A DNA stretch of 55,132 nucleotides, taken from the NCBI GenBank assembly GCA_964493245.1, contig CAZBNB010000021.1, positions 1-55,132 of the forward strand, written 5' to 3'. The position numbers and the translations under genes were made by a program. The notes under the pieces are model-generated. The model was not told the origin of the DNA. It searched no databases and saw only the letters and a list, made by a program, of their open reading frames with translations. Below, in pieces: positions 25,295 through 34,755 of this stretch; positions within the stretch are counted from its first letter, which is position 1; each line of letters starts with the position of its first letter. Origin of the DNA: CAZBNB01 sp964493245 (lineage in GTDB: Bacteria > Pseudomonadota > Gammaproteobacteria > Legionellales > Legionellaceae).

Positions 25295-26677
25295 ATGTTT
25301 AAGAAACTGCGGCCAACGTTTGTTTATCTTAGTGTAATGTGTGCCTTTTCATTACCAGCACACGCTTTTTCCGCTTACTCTAACGATGAGCTTGATCAGC
25401 TCGAGCGCGAATTTGTACAACAAATTAACCAATCGGACGCAGTTATCCGAACTCCCATTGCCATCGAATATATCAATCATCTAGCAGCACAGTTAGCACA
25501 GCATGGTGAAATCACCAAACCTTATTTTTTTATTGTTAAATCAAATGAAATTAATGCGTTTGCCGGCCCGGGTGGCTATATTGGCGTCAATACAGCCCTT
25601 ATTTTAGCTTCTAGCAATGAAAGTGAATTAGCAGCGGTGATGGCGCATGAAATGGCACACGTTCGGCAACACCATTTGTATCGTATGCTCGAACATCAGA
25701 AACAAATGCGCGTCCCGATGCTCGCCAGCCTTTTGGCATCATTAGCGTTAGGGGTTATAAATCCAACCTTAGCCAGTGGTGCACTGATGGGCTCAATGAG
25801 TGGATTTGCTCAAGATAGCATCAATTTTGTGCGATCAAATGAAAAAGAAGCCGATAGTATTGGTATCGATATGCTCATTAAATCAGGATTAGATCCGCGC
25901 GGCATGGCTGGTTTTTTCAAGAAGATGCAAGAAAACATGCGGTATTATTATATGGACAATATCCCCGCCATTTTAAGAACCCACCCCTTGGATGAGGAGC
26001 GTATTGCTGAAGCTGACAGCCGCAGCGAAGGCATGGTTAAACCGTTTTACCCTGATAATTTACAGTATCGTTTGTTCAAAGAATTAATTCGTGTCAGCAT
26101 CATCGAAGATGCGCATAAGTTAACAGATTATTATAAAAAATGTCCTAAAGGAACCCCGGAAGCGGCTTGCCAGTATGGTCTGGCTTTGGTTTCACTGGCA
26201 ATGAATCAACCACAACAAGCACTAACGAAGCTCAACTTATTATTAGAGCAAGATCCCAATAACTTGTTTTTCGTCATTGCCAAAGCCAATGCTGAGGAAG
26301 CAAACCAACAAACTGCGTTGGCTGTCACACAACTCGAAACGTTACAACATTTTTCCCCAGATAATTATGCGCTACTGAGGGAATACGGGGATGCCCTACT
26401 TCAAGCAAATAAGCCTGATCAGGCAATCAGTGTTTTATTGAAAGGCCGTCAGCGTTTTAAACAGGATTTGCCACTTTGCAATCAATTAGCACGGGCGGAA
26501 GACGCTGGACACCATAAAGGCTATGCGTATTTTACATTGGCTGAATGCCATATTTTACAAGGTGAAAGCCGTGATGCCATTCGAAAACTCAAAATCGCGA
26601 AAACATTCGCCACCAACGATCCGATTTTACAAGCCAAAATCGCCGCAAAAATTGATGAAATTAAATCAATGATGTGA
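25295..26677 (+). CDS. bepA: BepA-family periplasmic M48 metalloprotease with TPRs
   Basis: A periplasmic protease/chaperone that helps assemble LptD and degrades stalled outer membrane proteins. A signal peptide (to about PAHA at residue 24) precedes an M48 domain with zinc motif HEMAH near residue 120 and the third ligand in NEKEADSIG. A TPR region follows (ACQYGLALVSLAMNQPQQAL and further repeats). 460 aa, near BepA/YfgC length. Single gene, divergent from ribD across a 150-nt A/T-rich gap containing TATAAT-like stretches at about 25201 and 25257. Functionally fits with the Bam and Lpt/LPS genes in the window. Confidence 0.93.
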   Translation: MFKKLRPTFVYLSVMCAFSLPAHAFSAYSNDELDQLEREFVQQINQSDAVIRTPIAIEYINHLAAQLAQHGEITKPYFFIVKSNEINAFAGPGGYIGVNTALILASSNESELAAVMAHEMAHVRQHHLYRMLEHQKQMRVPMLASLLASLALGVINPTLASGALMGSMSGFAQDSINFVRSNEKEADSIGIDMLIKSGLDPRGMAGFFKKMQENMRYYYMDNIPAILRTHPLDEERIAEADSRSEGMVKPFYPDNLQYRLFKELIRVSIIEDAHKLTDYYKKCPKGTPEAACQYGLALVSLAMNQPQQALTKLNLLLEQDPNNLFFVIAKANAEEANQQTALAVTQLETLQHFSPDNYALLREYGDALLQANKPDQAISVLLKGRQRFKQDLPLCNQLARAEDAGHHKGYAYFTLAECHILQGESRDAIRKLKIAKTFATNDPILQAKIAAKIDEIKSMM

Positions 26678-26703
26678 TGGGGGCTGTTGCGCTAATGTAG
26701 CTC

Positions 26704-28170
26704 TTATACATCTATTCCACCACCCAGGGCTTGAAATAACCCTACGGTATCCGTGTAACGATTCGCCTGGCTTTGTGCTAAGTTTGCTAATGCTTGTTGG
26801 TACAGTTGTTCTGCTTGTATGGTTTCTACTTGACTAACCGATCCGAGCTTCAAATTCTTTTGCATAATTGTCACGTTTTTTGCAGCTGCTTGCGCTTGTA
26901 TCACTGCCAATTTTAACATTTGAGCGTCATATTCAATGGCTTTCAACGCATCAGCAACGTTCTGAAATGCGTTTAAAACAACCCGTCGATATTGTGCCTC
27001 AGCTAAGCGATAGGAAGCTTCTGCTGCACGTTGTTGGTACAACAATGCCCCTGCATCAAATAAAGTACCTAAAATATTTCCGCCATAAAACCAATATTTG
27101 GTACCACCGGTTGCAAAAAATGGGAAGCTAGCTGGAATACTGGCCACACTAAAATCGACCGGCATTAAACCGCCATTAGCGGATAACATCACATTCGGTA
27201 AGCGATTTGCAATGGCAACCCCAATTTGGGCACTGGCAGCATGTAGCTGCGCTTCTGCTGCGCGCACATCCGGACGTTGATCTACCAGCTGCGAAGGCAG
27301 CTTGACTGGCAAATGCGTTGGCAGCGTAAAATCATTTAAGCTAAACGTCATGGGAATATCTGCATTCGGCGACACACCGCGTAAACTCGCTAATAAATGG
27401 CGTTGTTGTGCCAATTGTTGTTGTAACGGTGGTAATGCTGATTCGACTTGTGCTAAAAACGCAGCTTGCGCCACCACTTCTGCTTGACTTACCGCGCCTA
27501 AGATCAACTGTTGCTCAAAACGCTTCAAAATATGACGTGCTAATGCAATGCTTTTTTCCGTAACCTTAATTTGTTCACGAATCGATGCCTCTTGAATCGC
27601 AGTTAAAACCACATTTGAAGCCAGGGTTAAATAAATTGCCTGGCATTGAAATGCCAAAGACTCCTCTTGTGCCTTTGCTGTTTCCACTTGACGACGCGTA
27701 AAGCCCAATACGTCTGGCATATAAGTGACATTAAAATTAAGGGTATTTAATGAGTAAAGATAAGCGTTTGAGGCTAAATTACTGGCTAAGGTTCCCGCTG
27801 TCAGCTGCCTTGATGGATTATAATTACCGGTCACCAAAGGGAAAAAAGCCGTTTGTTGGGTACGCGTATTCGCATGTGCCATTTTTAATGCTTCACTGGC
27901 AGCAACCGTGTCTGGATTGGCATGTAAAGACTCTTTTACCAGCTGATTCAGTGCGGGTGAATGAAAAATAGTCCACCAGTGTTTGGGTAATGTTTCACCC
28001 ATTTGAAACACTTGTGCCTCTCCAGCTTTTGTCTTAGCCGAGACTGTTTTTTTCGGCATCGGTTTCGGTGTATAACGCGTAGATTTAGGCTGCTCTGGGC
28101 GATGGAAATCAGGACCAACCGCACAGCCCACTAATAAAGCAGGGATTAATACCCAGCCTCGCCTCAGCAC
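26704..28170 (-). CDS. Outer membrane efflux lipoprotein (NodT/CusC family)
   Basis: The TolC-type channel of an RND system. 488 aa with a lipobox (LLVGC, Cys16) and the NodT-family start AVGPDFHRPE, two repeated helical regions (PDTVAASEALKMAHANTRTQ; VDQRPDVRAAEAQLHAASAQ), and the typical C-terminal LGGGID. The start is GTG with GGAG 10 nt upstream; no closer ATG exists. Last of three genes transcribed MFP-pump-channel, with a 130-nt gap after the pump that contains a common 'TTGAGCGCAGCGAAGGATCT' repeat. Confidence 0.92.
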   Translation of the reverse strand: MLRRGWVLIPALLVGCAVGPDFHRPEQPKSTRYTPKPMPKKTVSAKTKAGEAQVFQMGETLPKHWWTIFHSPALNQLVKESLHANPDTVAASEALKMAHANTRTQQTAFFPLVTGNYNPSRQLTAGTLASNLASNAYLYSLNTLNFNVTYMPDVLGFTRRQVETAKAQEESLAFQCQAIYLTLASNVVLTAIQEASIREQIKVTEKSIALARHILKRFEQQLILGAVSQAEVVAQAAFLAQVESALPPLQQQLAQQRHLLASLRGVSPNADIPMTFSLNDFTLPTHLPVKLPSQLVDQRPDVRAAEAQLHAASAQIGVAIANRLPNVMLSANGGLMPVDFSVASIPASFPFFATGGTKYWFYGGNILGTLFDAGALLYQQRAAEASYRLAEAQYRRVVLNAFQNVADALKAIEYDAQMLKLAVIQAQAAAKNVTIMQKNLKLGSVSQVETIQAEQLYQQALANLAQSQANRYTDTVGLFQALGGGIDV

Positions 28171-28215
28171 GATCTAAGCTCCATAAAACACCATAGCATA
28201 TTTAGTAAAAAGCTC

Positions 28216-28264
28216 GTCATCTTGAGCACAGTACCCGTGATCTTGAGCGCAGCGAAGGATCTCC
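28216..28264. repeat. CTTGAGCGCAGCGAAGGATCT-type intergenic repeat
   Basis: GTCATCTTGAGC at 28216 and TGATCTTGAGCGCAGCGAAGG at 28238 are two tandem-like copies of a short motif widespread in bacterial intergenic DNA. It lies between the RND pump and channel genes. Apart from this, the 130-nt gap holds no gene. Confidence 0.6.
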
Positions 28265-28300
28265 AAAATCACAGCTTCGGCGCTTAACCACATCGCAACA

Positions 28301-31300
28301 TCATTTTTCGCGTTCATAAAAACGCTCTACGACAAAATAATACGTTGGTAAAATAAACAATGTTAACAACGTTGAAACCACCAACCCGCCTACCACAATA
28401 GTGGCTAAACCACGCTGCACATCCGTACCCACACCGGTTGCCAACGCCGCTGGCAACATACCAAAAGAAGCCACGGTTGCTGTCATTAAGACAGGGCGAA
28501 ACCGCTCTTGTGCTCCGGCGATAACCGCGGTTGCTAAGGATTTATGTAATGGTCTAACGCGGCGAATATTGGCGACCATAATAATCGCGTTTTGCACCGA
28601 AACCCCAAACAAAGCAATAAAACCAACGGATGTTGCCACATTGAGTGTTTGTCCGGTCAAATGTAACGTCACCAATCCACCAAAAGTAGCTAATGGCACT
28701 ACACCTAAAATCAAGCCAACAAAACGAAAGGCTTGAAACTGCATAAACAATAAGCTCGACATCAAAACCAACACAATAAGCAAAATATAACCCAAGCGTT
28801 TTTGTGCACGCTGTTGGCTCTCAAATTGTCCTGCCCACTCCAGGCGATTTTGTTTCGGATCAATTTTCACTTCACGTGCAATGCGTTGCTTTGCTTCCTG
28901 CCAATATGAATTTAAATCACGCCCTTGATTATCAATACGGATAGTCAATTGGCGCTCGCCGTTTTCGTGAGCAATATTGCTTTCACCGGTTTGATAATCA
29001 ATGTTTGCCAATTCAGACAATAACACCCGATTTCCTGTTGAAGTACTCACAAATAAGTTGCCTAAATTTTCAACACTTTTCTTGTTGTCTTTTGTAAAGC
29101 GTACCGTGACATCATAAATACGATTATCAACATAGACTTGCGAAACAGGATGACCACTTAATCCAGTCTGCAACACATCGATAATATCCGCTGCATTCAC
29201 ACCATAACGGGCAATTCTAGCTCTATCGACATGCACCACGATTTGAGGAATAGGCGGTAGCTGAAAAATAGAAGCAGCCGCTGTACCACGGATGCTTTTT
29301 AACACATTAACAATTTGATTTGCCAAACGACGCGTGGCTTTCAAATCATCACCATAAACACGCAATGCTAATGGACTGTGCGACCCACCCAATAAATCGT
29401 TGACGTTATCAATAATCGGCTGACTAATCCCAATCGTAAATCCTGGCATGGTGGCAAAACGCGCATTCAATATGCGTACAAATTCCGCTTTGGTTTCATG
29501 ATGCGGCCAAGTTTTGTAAGGCGTTAAGCCAACCGGTACTTCGATATGCGACGGTGTCCATGGATCCGTTCCTTGATCGCTGCGCCCTAATTGTGTCACC
29601 ACATAAGAAATTTGTGGATACTCAAGCAAAGTGTTTCTTAATGTCTCGGCCATTTCATTGGCTTTTTCCAAAGAAATACCCGTTGGCAACCCAACTTGTA
29701 ACCACAGCGCACCCTCATCTAAATCAGGTAAAAATTCTCGCCCTGCGGTTGAACCTAATATCAAGACCATCACTAACACCAAACCACTTGCCCAGTAGGC
29801 AATCTTAGGTCGTTTTAACAATTTTCCTAATGAGGTTTTATAACGTGCGGTCATCCAATGCAGTGGGCGATTATTAAAAGTGGGCTGCGCTTTACGCAAC
29901 GCAGCGTAAGTTAAACCCGGAACAATGGTCATGGCACAACACAAGGCACCAAGCAATGCGAAAGACACCGTAAAGGCCATGGGTTTAAACAACCGCCCTT
30001 CGGCTCTTTCGAATGCAAACAAAGGCAAATAGGCTGAAATAATGATTAAGGTTGCAAAAAAAATCGGCCTGGCGACATAACCTGTGGTTTGTAAGACTTC
30101 TTCAACCGTCAATATTTGACTGGGATGCTCTTCACGACGGCGTAAAATAGCTTCCATCACCACAATCGCACCATCGACTATCACACCAAAATCAATCGCC
30201 CCTAAAGAAAATAAATTAGCCGGCATTTTAGTTAAATTCATGAAAATAAACACACTCACCAAAGCCGCAGGAACCGCCACAGCCACAACCAATGCGCATC
30301 GAAAGCTACCCAAAAACAAGATTAAAACCAAGCACACCAAAGCAATCCCTTCAATGACCGTGTGCGTGACTTTATCAATGGTTAAATGGACCAAGTCGTC
30401 ACGATCAATGAAAGGAACAATGCGCACGTCCATAGGTTTCAGTTGTGTCTGTAACTGCTGCACCATCGCGTGCACACCTTTCAAAACGTTAGAAGGATTT
30501 TGATACTTACGCATTTGTACAATGCCTTCAACCGAATCAGGATTGTAGTTTTTGCCAAGAAAGCCTTCTCGTTCTTGATGTCCAAAAAGTGGCACGCCTA
30601 AATCACGAACCAAAACAGGAACACTGTTCACTTGCTTCACGACCACATTGGCTAAGTCCTCCAATGTATGAATTTGTCCAATGCCACGAACAACGTAAGT
30701 TTGCTCTCCTCGAGTCACTCTCCCACCGCCAGCATTCGCCGTATTTTGACTAATCGCATTTTCAACATCAGTTAAAAAAACATTGTGGCGTCGCATTGCT
30801 AGAGGATCAATTTGTAATTCAAACTGTTTGGTTAAACCACCAAAATTATTCACATCCGCAATACCCGGAACCCTCTTGATAGCAGGCGCCACGATCCAGC
30901 GCTGTATTTCAGACAGATCCATCAGATTTTTGGTGTTTGACTCCAAGGTATAACGATATATTTCCCCACCACTTCCCGTCATGGGATCGAGTGTAGGCTG
31001 TACGTTAGGGGGTAAATTCGCTAAGTCAATCGCATTTAAGACGCGCTCTCGACTAAAATAATCCTCAGCATGGCCATTAAACACCATGGTAATCAAAGAA
31101 AGGGCAAACGTGCTGCTAGAACGCATCACAAAAAGATCTGGCACACTCACCAGTGAGCGCTCTAGAGGGATAGTGATTTGTTTTTCGATTTCTTCAGCTG
31201 CGAGGCCAGGCACTTGTGTGGTGACTTGTACGGTTACGTCACTCAACTCAGGATAAGCTTCAACGGTCATTTGCTTGCACGAAATATAACCATAAATACC

Positions 31301-31369
31301 CAGTGCAATGGCAATCACCCAAACCAACCTGCGACGTTGAAAGCAAAAGGTAATGAACTTATTTATCAT
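28301..31369 (-). CDS. RND heavy-metal efflux pump, CzcA/CusA family
   Basis: Inner-membrane proton-driven pump of a tripartite cation efflux system. 1022 aa with the HME-RND hallmarks: TVEAYPELSDVTVQVTTQ after TM1, the TM4 signature DFGVIVDGAIVVME, and paired 12-TM architecture with two large periplasmic loops. The TM4 pattern with two Asp and a Glu fits divalent cation exporters (Czc/Cnr-like). Cu/Ag specificity would need the periplasmic Met triad, which I could not place. The ATG at 31369 overlaps the membrane fusion gene by 11 nt; the upstream GTG is less likely. Confidence 0.93.
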   Translation of the reverse strand: MINKFITFCFQRRRLVWVIAIALGIYGYISCKQMTVEAYPELSDVTVQVTTQVPGLAAEEIEKQITIPLERSLVSVPDLFVMRSSSTFALSLITMVFNGHAEDYFSRERVLNAIDLANLPPNVQPTLDPMTGSGGEIYRYTLESNTKNLMDLSEIQRWIVAPAIKRVPGIADVNNFGGLTKQFELQIDPLAMRRHNVFLTDVENAISQNTANAGGGRVTRGEQTYVVRGIGQIHTLEDLANVVVKQVNSVPVLVRDLGVPLFGHQEREGFLGKNYNPDSVEGIVQMRKYQNPSNVLKGVHAMVQQLQTQLKPMDVRIVPFIDRDDLVHLTIDKVTHTVIEGIALVCLVLILFLGSFRCALVVAVAVPAALVSVFIFMNLTKMPANLFSLGAIDFGVIVDGAIVVMEAILRRREEHPSQILTVEEVLQTTGYVARPIFFATLIIISAYLPLFAFERAEGRLFKPMAFTVSFALLGALCCAMTIVPGLTYAALRKAQPTFNNRPLHWMTARYKTSLGKLLKRPKIAYWASGLVLVMVLILGSTAGREFLPDLDEGALWLQVGLPTGISLEKANEMAETLRNTLLEYPQISYVVTQLGRSDQGTDPWTPSHIEVPVGLTPYKTWPHHETKAEFVRILNARFATMPGFTIGISQPIIDNVNDLLGGSHSPLALRVYGDDLKATRRLANQIVNVLKSIRGTAAASIFQLPPIPQIVVHVDRARIARYGVNAADIIDVLQTGLSGHPVSQVYVDNRIYDVTVRFTKDNKKSVENLGNLFVSTSTGNRVLLSELANIDYQTGESNIAHENGERQLTIRIDNQGRDLNSYWQEAKQRIAREVKIDPKQNRLEWAGQFESQQRAQKRLGYILLIVLVLMSSLLFMQFQAFRFVGLILGVVPLATFGGLVTLHLTGQTLNVATSVGFIALFGVSVQNAIIMVANIRRVRPLHKSLATAVIAGAQERFRPVLMTATVASFGMLPAALATGVGTDVQRGLATIVVGGLVVSTLLTLFILPTYYFVVERFYEREK

Positions 31370-32660
31370 TAATGAACACCCCACCGCAAGTCACGATGCG
31401 CTCACCAGGTTTTAATCCTGAAATAACACGGACATATTCACCATCTTCAGTACCTAATTCAATTTCGCGTCGCTGACAAACCCAGGGCGAGGATTCAACA
31501 TAAACGACGGTTGATTCATTATTCATTAAGACGGCAGACAAGGGAATCAAGATTTGTGGAGGTTCTTTGACATAAATATCAACAGAAGCATACATATTAG
31601 GTTGCATTAAGTTATCGGGATTAGATAAGACGATACGGGTTGGATTACGATGTGTTTCTGAATCAATGATCGGGTGAACAAAAGCAATATTGCCAGCGTA
31701 CTGTTTTTTAGGATAAGCGATCAAGCGTACTTTGGCTGCCAGACCCTTATGAACATTTGCTATCGTCGTTTCCGGAATATTGGCAGTGATCCAGACTTTA
31801 TCTAAACCGACGACATCCATCACCGGGTGATCTAACTCATGAATAAACGAGCCAGGGGCATAATAAATATTCGTGACACGCCCATGCATCGTGGATCGCA
31901 GTGTGATTAAACCTTGACGCGGATCATCCAGAGAAATCATCGCAGCATGAAAAATATCTTTATTTTTTTCATTTTGAAGCACATCATTTGCCACTGAAAC
32001 TTGTTGTGAAAACGCTTTAAAATAGGCTTTGGTACGCTTCAACTCAGACTCTGTTTGTAACAGATTGTCTTTGGCTTGTTGCACGACTTGTAAAGAATTG
32101 CCCCCGGCTTGATTCACAGAAATAGCCCGCTTCAGTGTGGCTTCGGCCAAAGAATAAGCACTTAAAGCCTTTTGATAATCGGAATAAGCTGACGCGAAGT
32201 CTGCTGAACGCATCACCATCAATATTTGTCCAACACGGACCTCATCTGCCACATTAACCGGCATCGATACCAATCGGCCCTCTAGGGGTGGGAAGACGCT
32301 GAGGCTGCTCTTCGGCATCGCTTCTACCCAGCCAGGTACACTGAGAATATGGGGCGAAACGCTTAAGGAAACCGTTTTTAACTCGATTTGCGCACGCAAA
32401 GGTGAGTCAGCTGGAATTTCGATTTGTTTACCATGGCGAATGACCATAGGCGTCGGATTGGGGGAACGATGACCAAAGATCCATAAATAAGCGTGGTGAA
32501 TCACACAATAAAATAGCCATAAACTGATGAATATCACTATCAATTTAGTTAGCCGTTGTTGTTCTTTATTCAGCGCGGCATACTTAGCGCGAATCGGCGC
32601 CCCATAATAGGTATTTAATTTTGCACATTGAGCCCGAACCATGGCCACAAATTTCATCAC
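31359..32660 (-). CDS. RND membrane fusion protein (HlyD/CzcB family)
   Basis: The periplasmic adaptor linking the pump to the outer membrane channel. 433 aa with one N-terminal membrane anchor (LTKLIVIFISLWLFYCVIHH), an alpha-hairpin (SDYQKALSAYSLAEATLKRA onward), a lipoyl/barrel-sandwich segment (RLVSMPVNVADEVRVGQILM) and a C-terminal beta-barrel ending in GLKPGERIVTCGGVF. No His-rich metal-binding domain like that of CzcB or CusB extensions is seen. First gene of the efflux operon. Upstream lies a 456-nt non-coding region holding a palindromic element; no metal-responsive regulator gene is adjacent. Confidence 0.92.
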   Translation of the reverse strand: MMKFVAMVRAQCAKLNTYYGAPIRAKYAALNKEQQRLTKLIVIFISLWLFYCVIHHAYLWIFGHRSPNPTPMVIRHGKQIEIPADSPLRAQIELKTVSLSVSPHILSVPGWVEAMPKSSLSVFPPLEGRLVSMPVNVADEVRVGQILMVMRSADFASAYSDYQKALSAYSLAEATLKRAISVNQAGGNSLQVVQQAKDNLLQTESELKRTKAYFKAFSQQVSVANDVLQNEKNKDIFHAAMISLDDPRQGLITLRSTMHGRVTNIYYAPGSFIHELDHPVMDVVGLDKVWITANIPETTIANVHKGLAAKVRLIAYPKKQYAGNIAFVHPIIDSETHRNPTRIVLSNPDNLMQPNMYASVDIYVKEPPQILIPLSAVLMNNESTVVYVESSPWVCQRREIELGTEDGEYVRVISGLKPGERIVTCGGVFINDK

Positions 32661-32697
32661 TGCAATCCTTTGCTGAACAGTCGACAGGCAAAAAGCC

Positions 32698-32885
32698 TTT
32701 GATAACCTCAGTTCGGCGTTTTTATGCTTTTAAACCTTCGATAAATCAATGATTACTTCGTTAAACGCTCTAAAAAATGCTCACATTAGCGCTGCTAGTG
32801 CTGCGCTTTTTTAGAGCGTTTGCCTCGTACTCATTGATTTCTCTCGATTTAAAAGCATAAAAACGCCGAATTGGGGTTTTGATAA
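32698..32885. repeat. Long nested inverted-repeat element (MITE-like)
   Basis: Outer arms of 23 bp (32712-32734 and 32848-32870, beginning TTCGGCGTTTTTATGC) pair perfectly. Inner arms of 14 bp (AACGCTCTAAAAAA, 32764-32777; partner 32807-32820) also pair perfectly, around a 29-nt GC-richer centre. The whole is flanked by an 8-bp direct repeat, TTTGATAA (32698-32705 and 32878-32885), as after a transposition event. It contains no coding frame. Confidence 0.75.
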
Positions 32886-33015
32886 TAAAATACTGTTTGA
32901 TATTAACAACTTTCGTGTGTATCTACAATCAATGTGTTCTTGAAATCAGACCGATAATGTGTCATTTCGATCAAAATTACTCATAATTTACGCTGCAAAT
33001 TGCACCATTATCGTG

Positions 33016-33053
33016 AGTTGTGTTATTAAGAAACGGACTGGAATAACACAACT
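33016..33053. repeat. Inverted repeat downstream of der
   Basis: Arms AGTTGTGTTATT and AATAACACAACT (12 bp, perfect) are separated by 14 nt, 64 nt after the der stop on the minus strand. No T-run follows on that strand, so termination is uncertain. The rest of 32886-33116 shows nothing I can support. Confidence 0.4.
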
Positions 33054-33116
33054 TGATTATTATAAAATTAAAGTATGATTTTGCCGTAACGCAAGAATGA
33101 CATAAACTGATTATTT

Positions 33117-34505
33117 TCAACGCTTTTTAACATGCTTCATTAAACGACGGCGACGTTTCACCTGCCTGTCTGTCAGTGGATTTTTCTTGTTTTTAAATGG
33201 ATTTTCACCACTCTTAAATTCTAACTTTAAAGGAGTACCGATTAGTCCTAATTTTTCGGTAAACGCCTTGGTTAAATAGCGCTTATAACTGTCAGGTAAC
33301 GCATTTACTTGGTTACCATGAATCACAATAATCGGCGGATTATGACCACCCGCATGCGCAAAACGCAATTTGATACGTCGGTTATTAACCAATGGTGGCG
33401 TATGCTGTGTGGTTAAATCCTCCAATAAGCGCGTCAGTTTCGGTGTTGATAAATCTAACATAGCCGAACGGAATGCTTGCTTAATGTCTTGGAATACCAA
33501 ACCAACTCCGCTGCCATGCAGGGCTGAAATAAAACGAATTTGAGCAAAATTAGCAAAATGTAGGCGTCGTTCCAGCGTTTGTTTAACTTGCTCTTTATGC
33601 TCTTCGTCTAGGCCATCCCATTTATTCACTAAAATGACCAGCGCCCTACCTGCCTCAATGACATAGCCTAATAAATGCATATCTTGATCAGTCAGCCCTT
33701 CTTTGGCATCGACTAACATTAAGCACACTTGCGATTGTTTAATGGATTGCAGTGTTTTAACAATCGAGAATTTCTCAATTTTTTCATTCACGCGTGAGCG
33801 ACGGCGAATACCGGCTGTATCAATAAAAGTATACGCTTGACCATCGCGCTCAAATGGTACCGCAATACTGTCACGCGTAGTGCCGGGTAAATCATACACA
33901 ACCACACGCTCTTCACCTAAAACACGGTTAATAAGCGTTGATTTACCCACATTCGGTCGACCAATCACCGCGATTTTAATGCGATCAGGATCGACACTTT
34001 CCTCTTCAACATCCGGAAAATCCGCCGTAGCTAACTCTAATAAGCTGTGAATACCCCGCCCATGCGAAGCAGAAATACCATGTACTTGCGCAAACCCCAA
34101 GGCCTGAAAATCCGCACTGGCCACTAACTCATCCGAACCATCTATCTTATTAACCACCACAAACACGGGTTTGCCTTGTTTGCGTAGTTCTGTGGCCACA
34201 TCTCTATCCACATTGGTTAGACCAGCCCGGGCATCCACCATGAAAAAAACCATATCTGCTTCTGATAAAGCATGTTTAGATTGCTTTGACATTAAAGCAT
34301 CCACAGCCAAATCATCGACACCGATACCACCGGTATCAATCACAATAAAAGATTTATTTTTGAATTGAACATCACCATATTGCCTGTCACGTGTCAGACC
34401 AGGAAAGTCGGCCACTAAAGCATTCTGTGTACGTGTCAAACGATTAAATAAGGTGGATTTGCCAACATTGGGCCGACCCACTAAGGCAATCATACGGGTT
34501 GTCAT
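33117..34505 (-). CDS. der: Ribosome biogenesis GTPase Der (EngA)
   Basis: Essential double-GTPase that matures the 50S subunit. 462 aa with two G domains, each with GRPNVGKSTL (G1), DTGGIG or DTAGIR (G3) and NKxD (G4: NKID and NKWD), then a KH-like C-terminal domain and a basic tail (RRRRLMKHVKKR). The ATG at 34505 has AGGAG upstream; the frame upstream to 34553 starts within the dispersed repeat at 34541 and is not genic. It normally follows bamB directly; here tsaD and 1.4 kb lie between, so the block has been rearranged. Confidence 0.97.
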   Translation of the reverse strand: MTTRMIALVGRPNVGKSTLFNRLTRTQNALVADFPGLTRDRQYGDVQFKNKSFIVIDTGGIGVDDLAVDALMSKQSKHALSEADMVFFMVDARAGLTNVDRDVATELRKQGKPVFVVVNKIDGSDELVASADFQALGFAQVHGISASHGRGIHSLLELATADFPDVEEESVDPDRIKIAVIGRPNVGKSTLINRVLGEERVVVYDLPGTTRDSIAVPFERDGQAYTFIDTAGIRRRSRVNEKIEKFSIVKTLQSIKQSQVCLMLVDAKEGLTDQDMHLLGYVIEAGRALVILVNKWDGLDEEHKEQVKQTLERRLHFANFAQIRFISALHGSGVGLVFQDIKQAFRSAMLDLSTPKLTRLLEDLTTQHTPPLVNNRRIKLRFAHAGGHNPPIIVIHGNQVNALPDSYKRYLTKAFTEKLGLIGTPLKLEFKSGENPFKNKKNPLTDRQVKRRRRLMKHVKKR

Positions 34506-34540
34506 GCGCTGAACTCCTGGCTGGCAAAGTAGAGACACCT

Positions 34541-34666
34541 TCAGGACTGACACAAAACATCGATCTCGTCGTTGGATTTTATTTTTAATTCGGTCATTTT
34601 AATCATCTAAACGCCTTCATTAAAAATAAAATCCGCCTCGACTTTGAGGTTTTTTGTAAGTCTTGA
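34541..34666. repeat. Dispersed hairpin repeat (copy between der and tsaD)
   Basis: Full-length copy: TCAGGACTGACACAAAAC at one end, GGATTTTATTTTTAATTCGG and its complement ATTAAAAATAAAATCC inside, and TTTTTTGTAAGTCTTGA at the other end. It lies between divergent der and tsaD, where promoters would be expected, so it may supply or affect them. Confidence 0.85.
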
Positions 34667-34755
34667 CCTTATCGGTTTACCTTGCCTTGACTGGACAGTG
34701 GCATCACTGTCATTTAGAATGCGCGAATTGTAACATAATTGTATTGATTCAGGTA

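Noticed and set aside
34506..34553. Upstream GTG start for der
   Set aside because: It lies inside the dispersed repeat at 34541; the ATG at 34505 has AGGAG and the family N-terminus.
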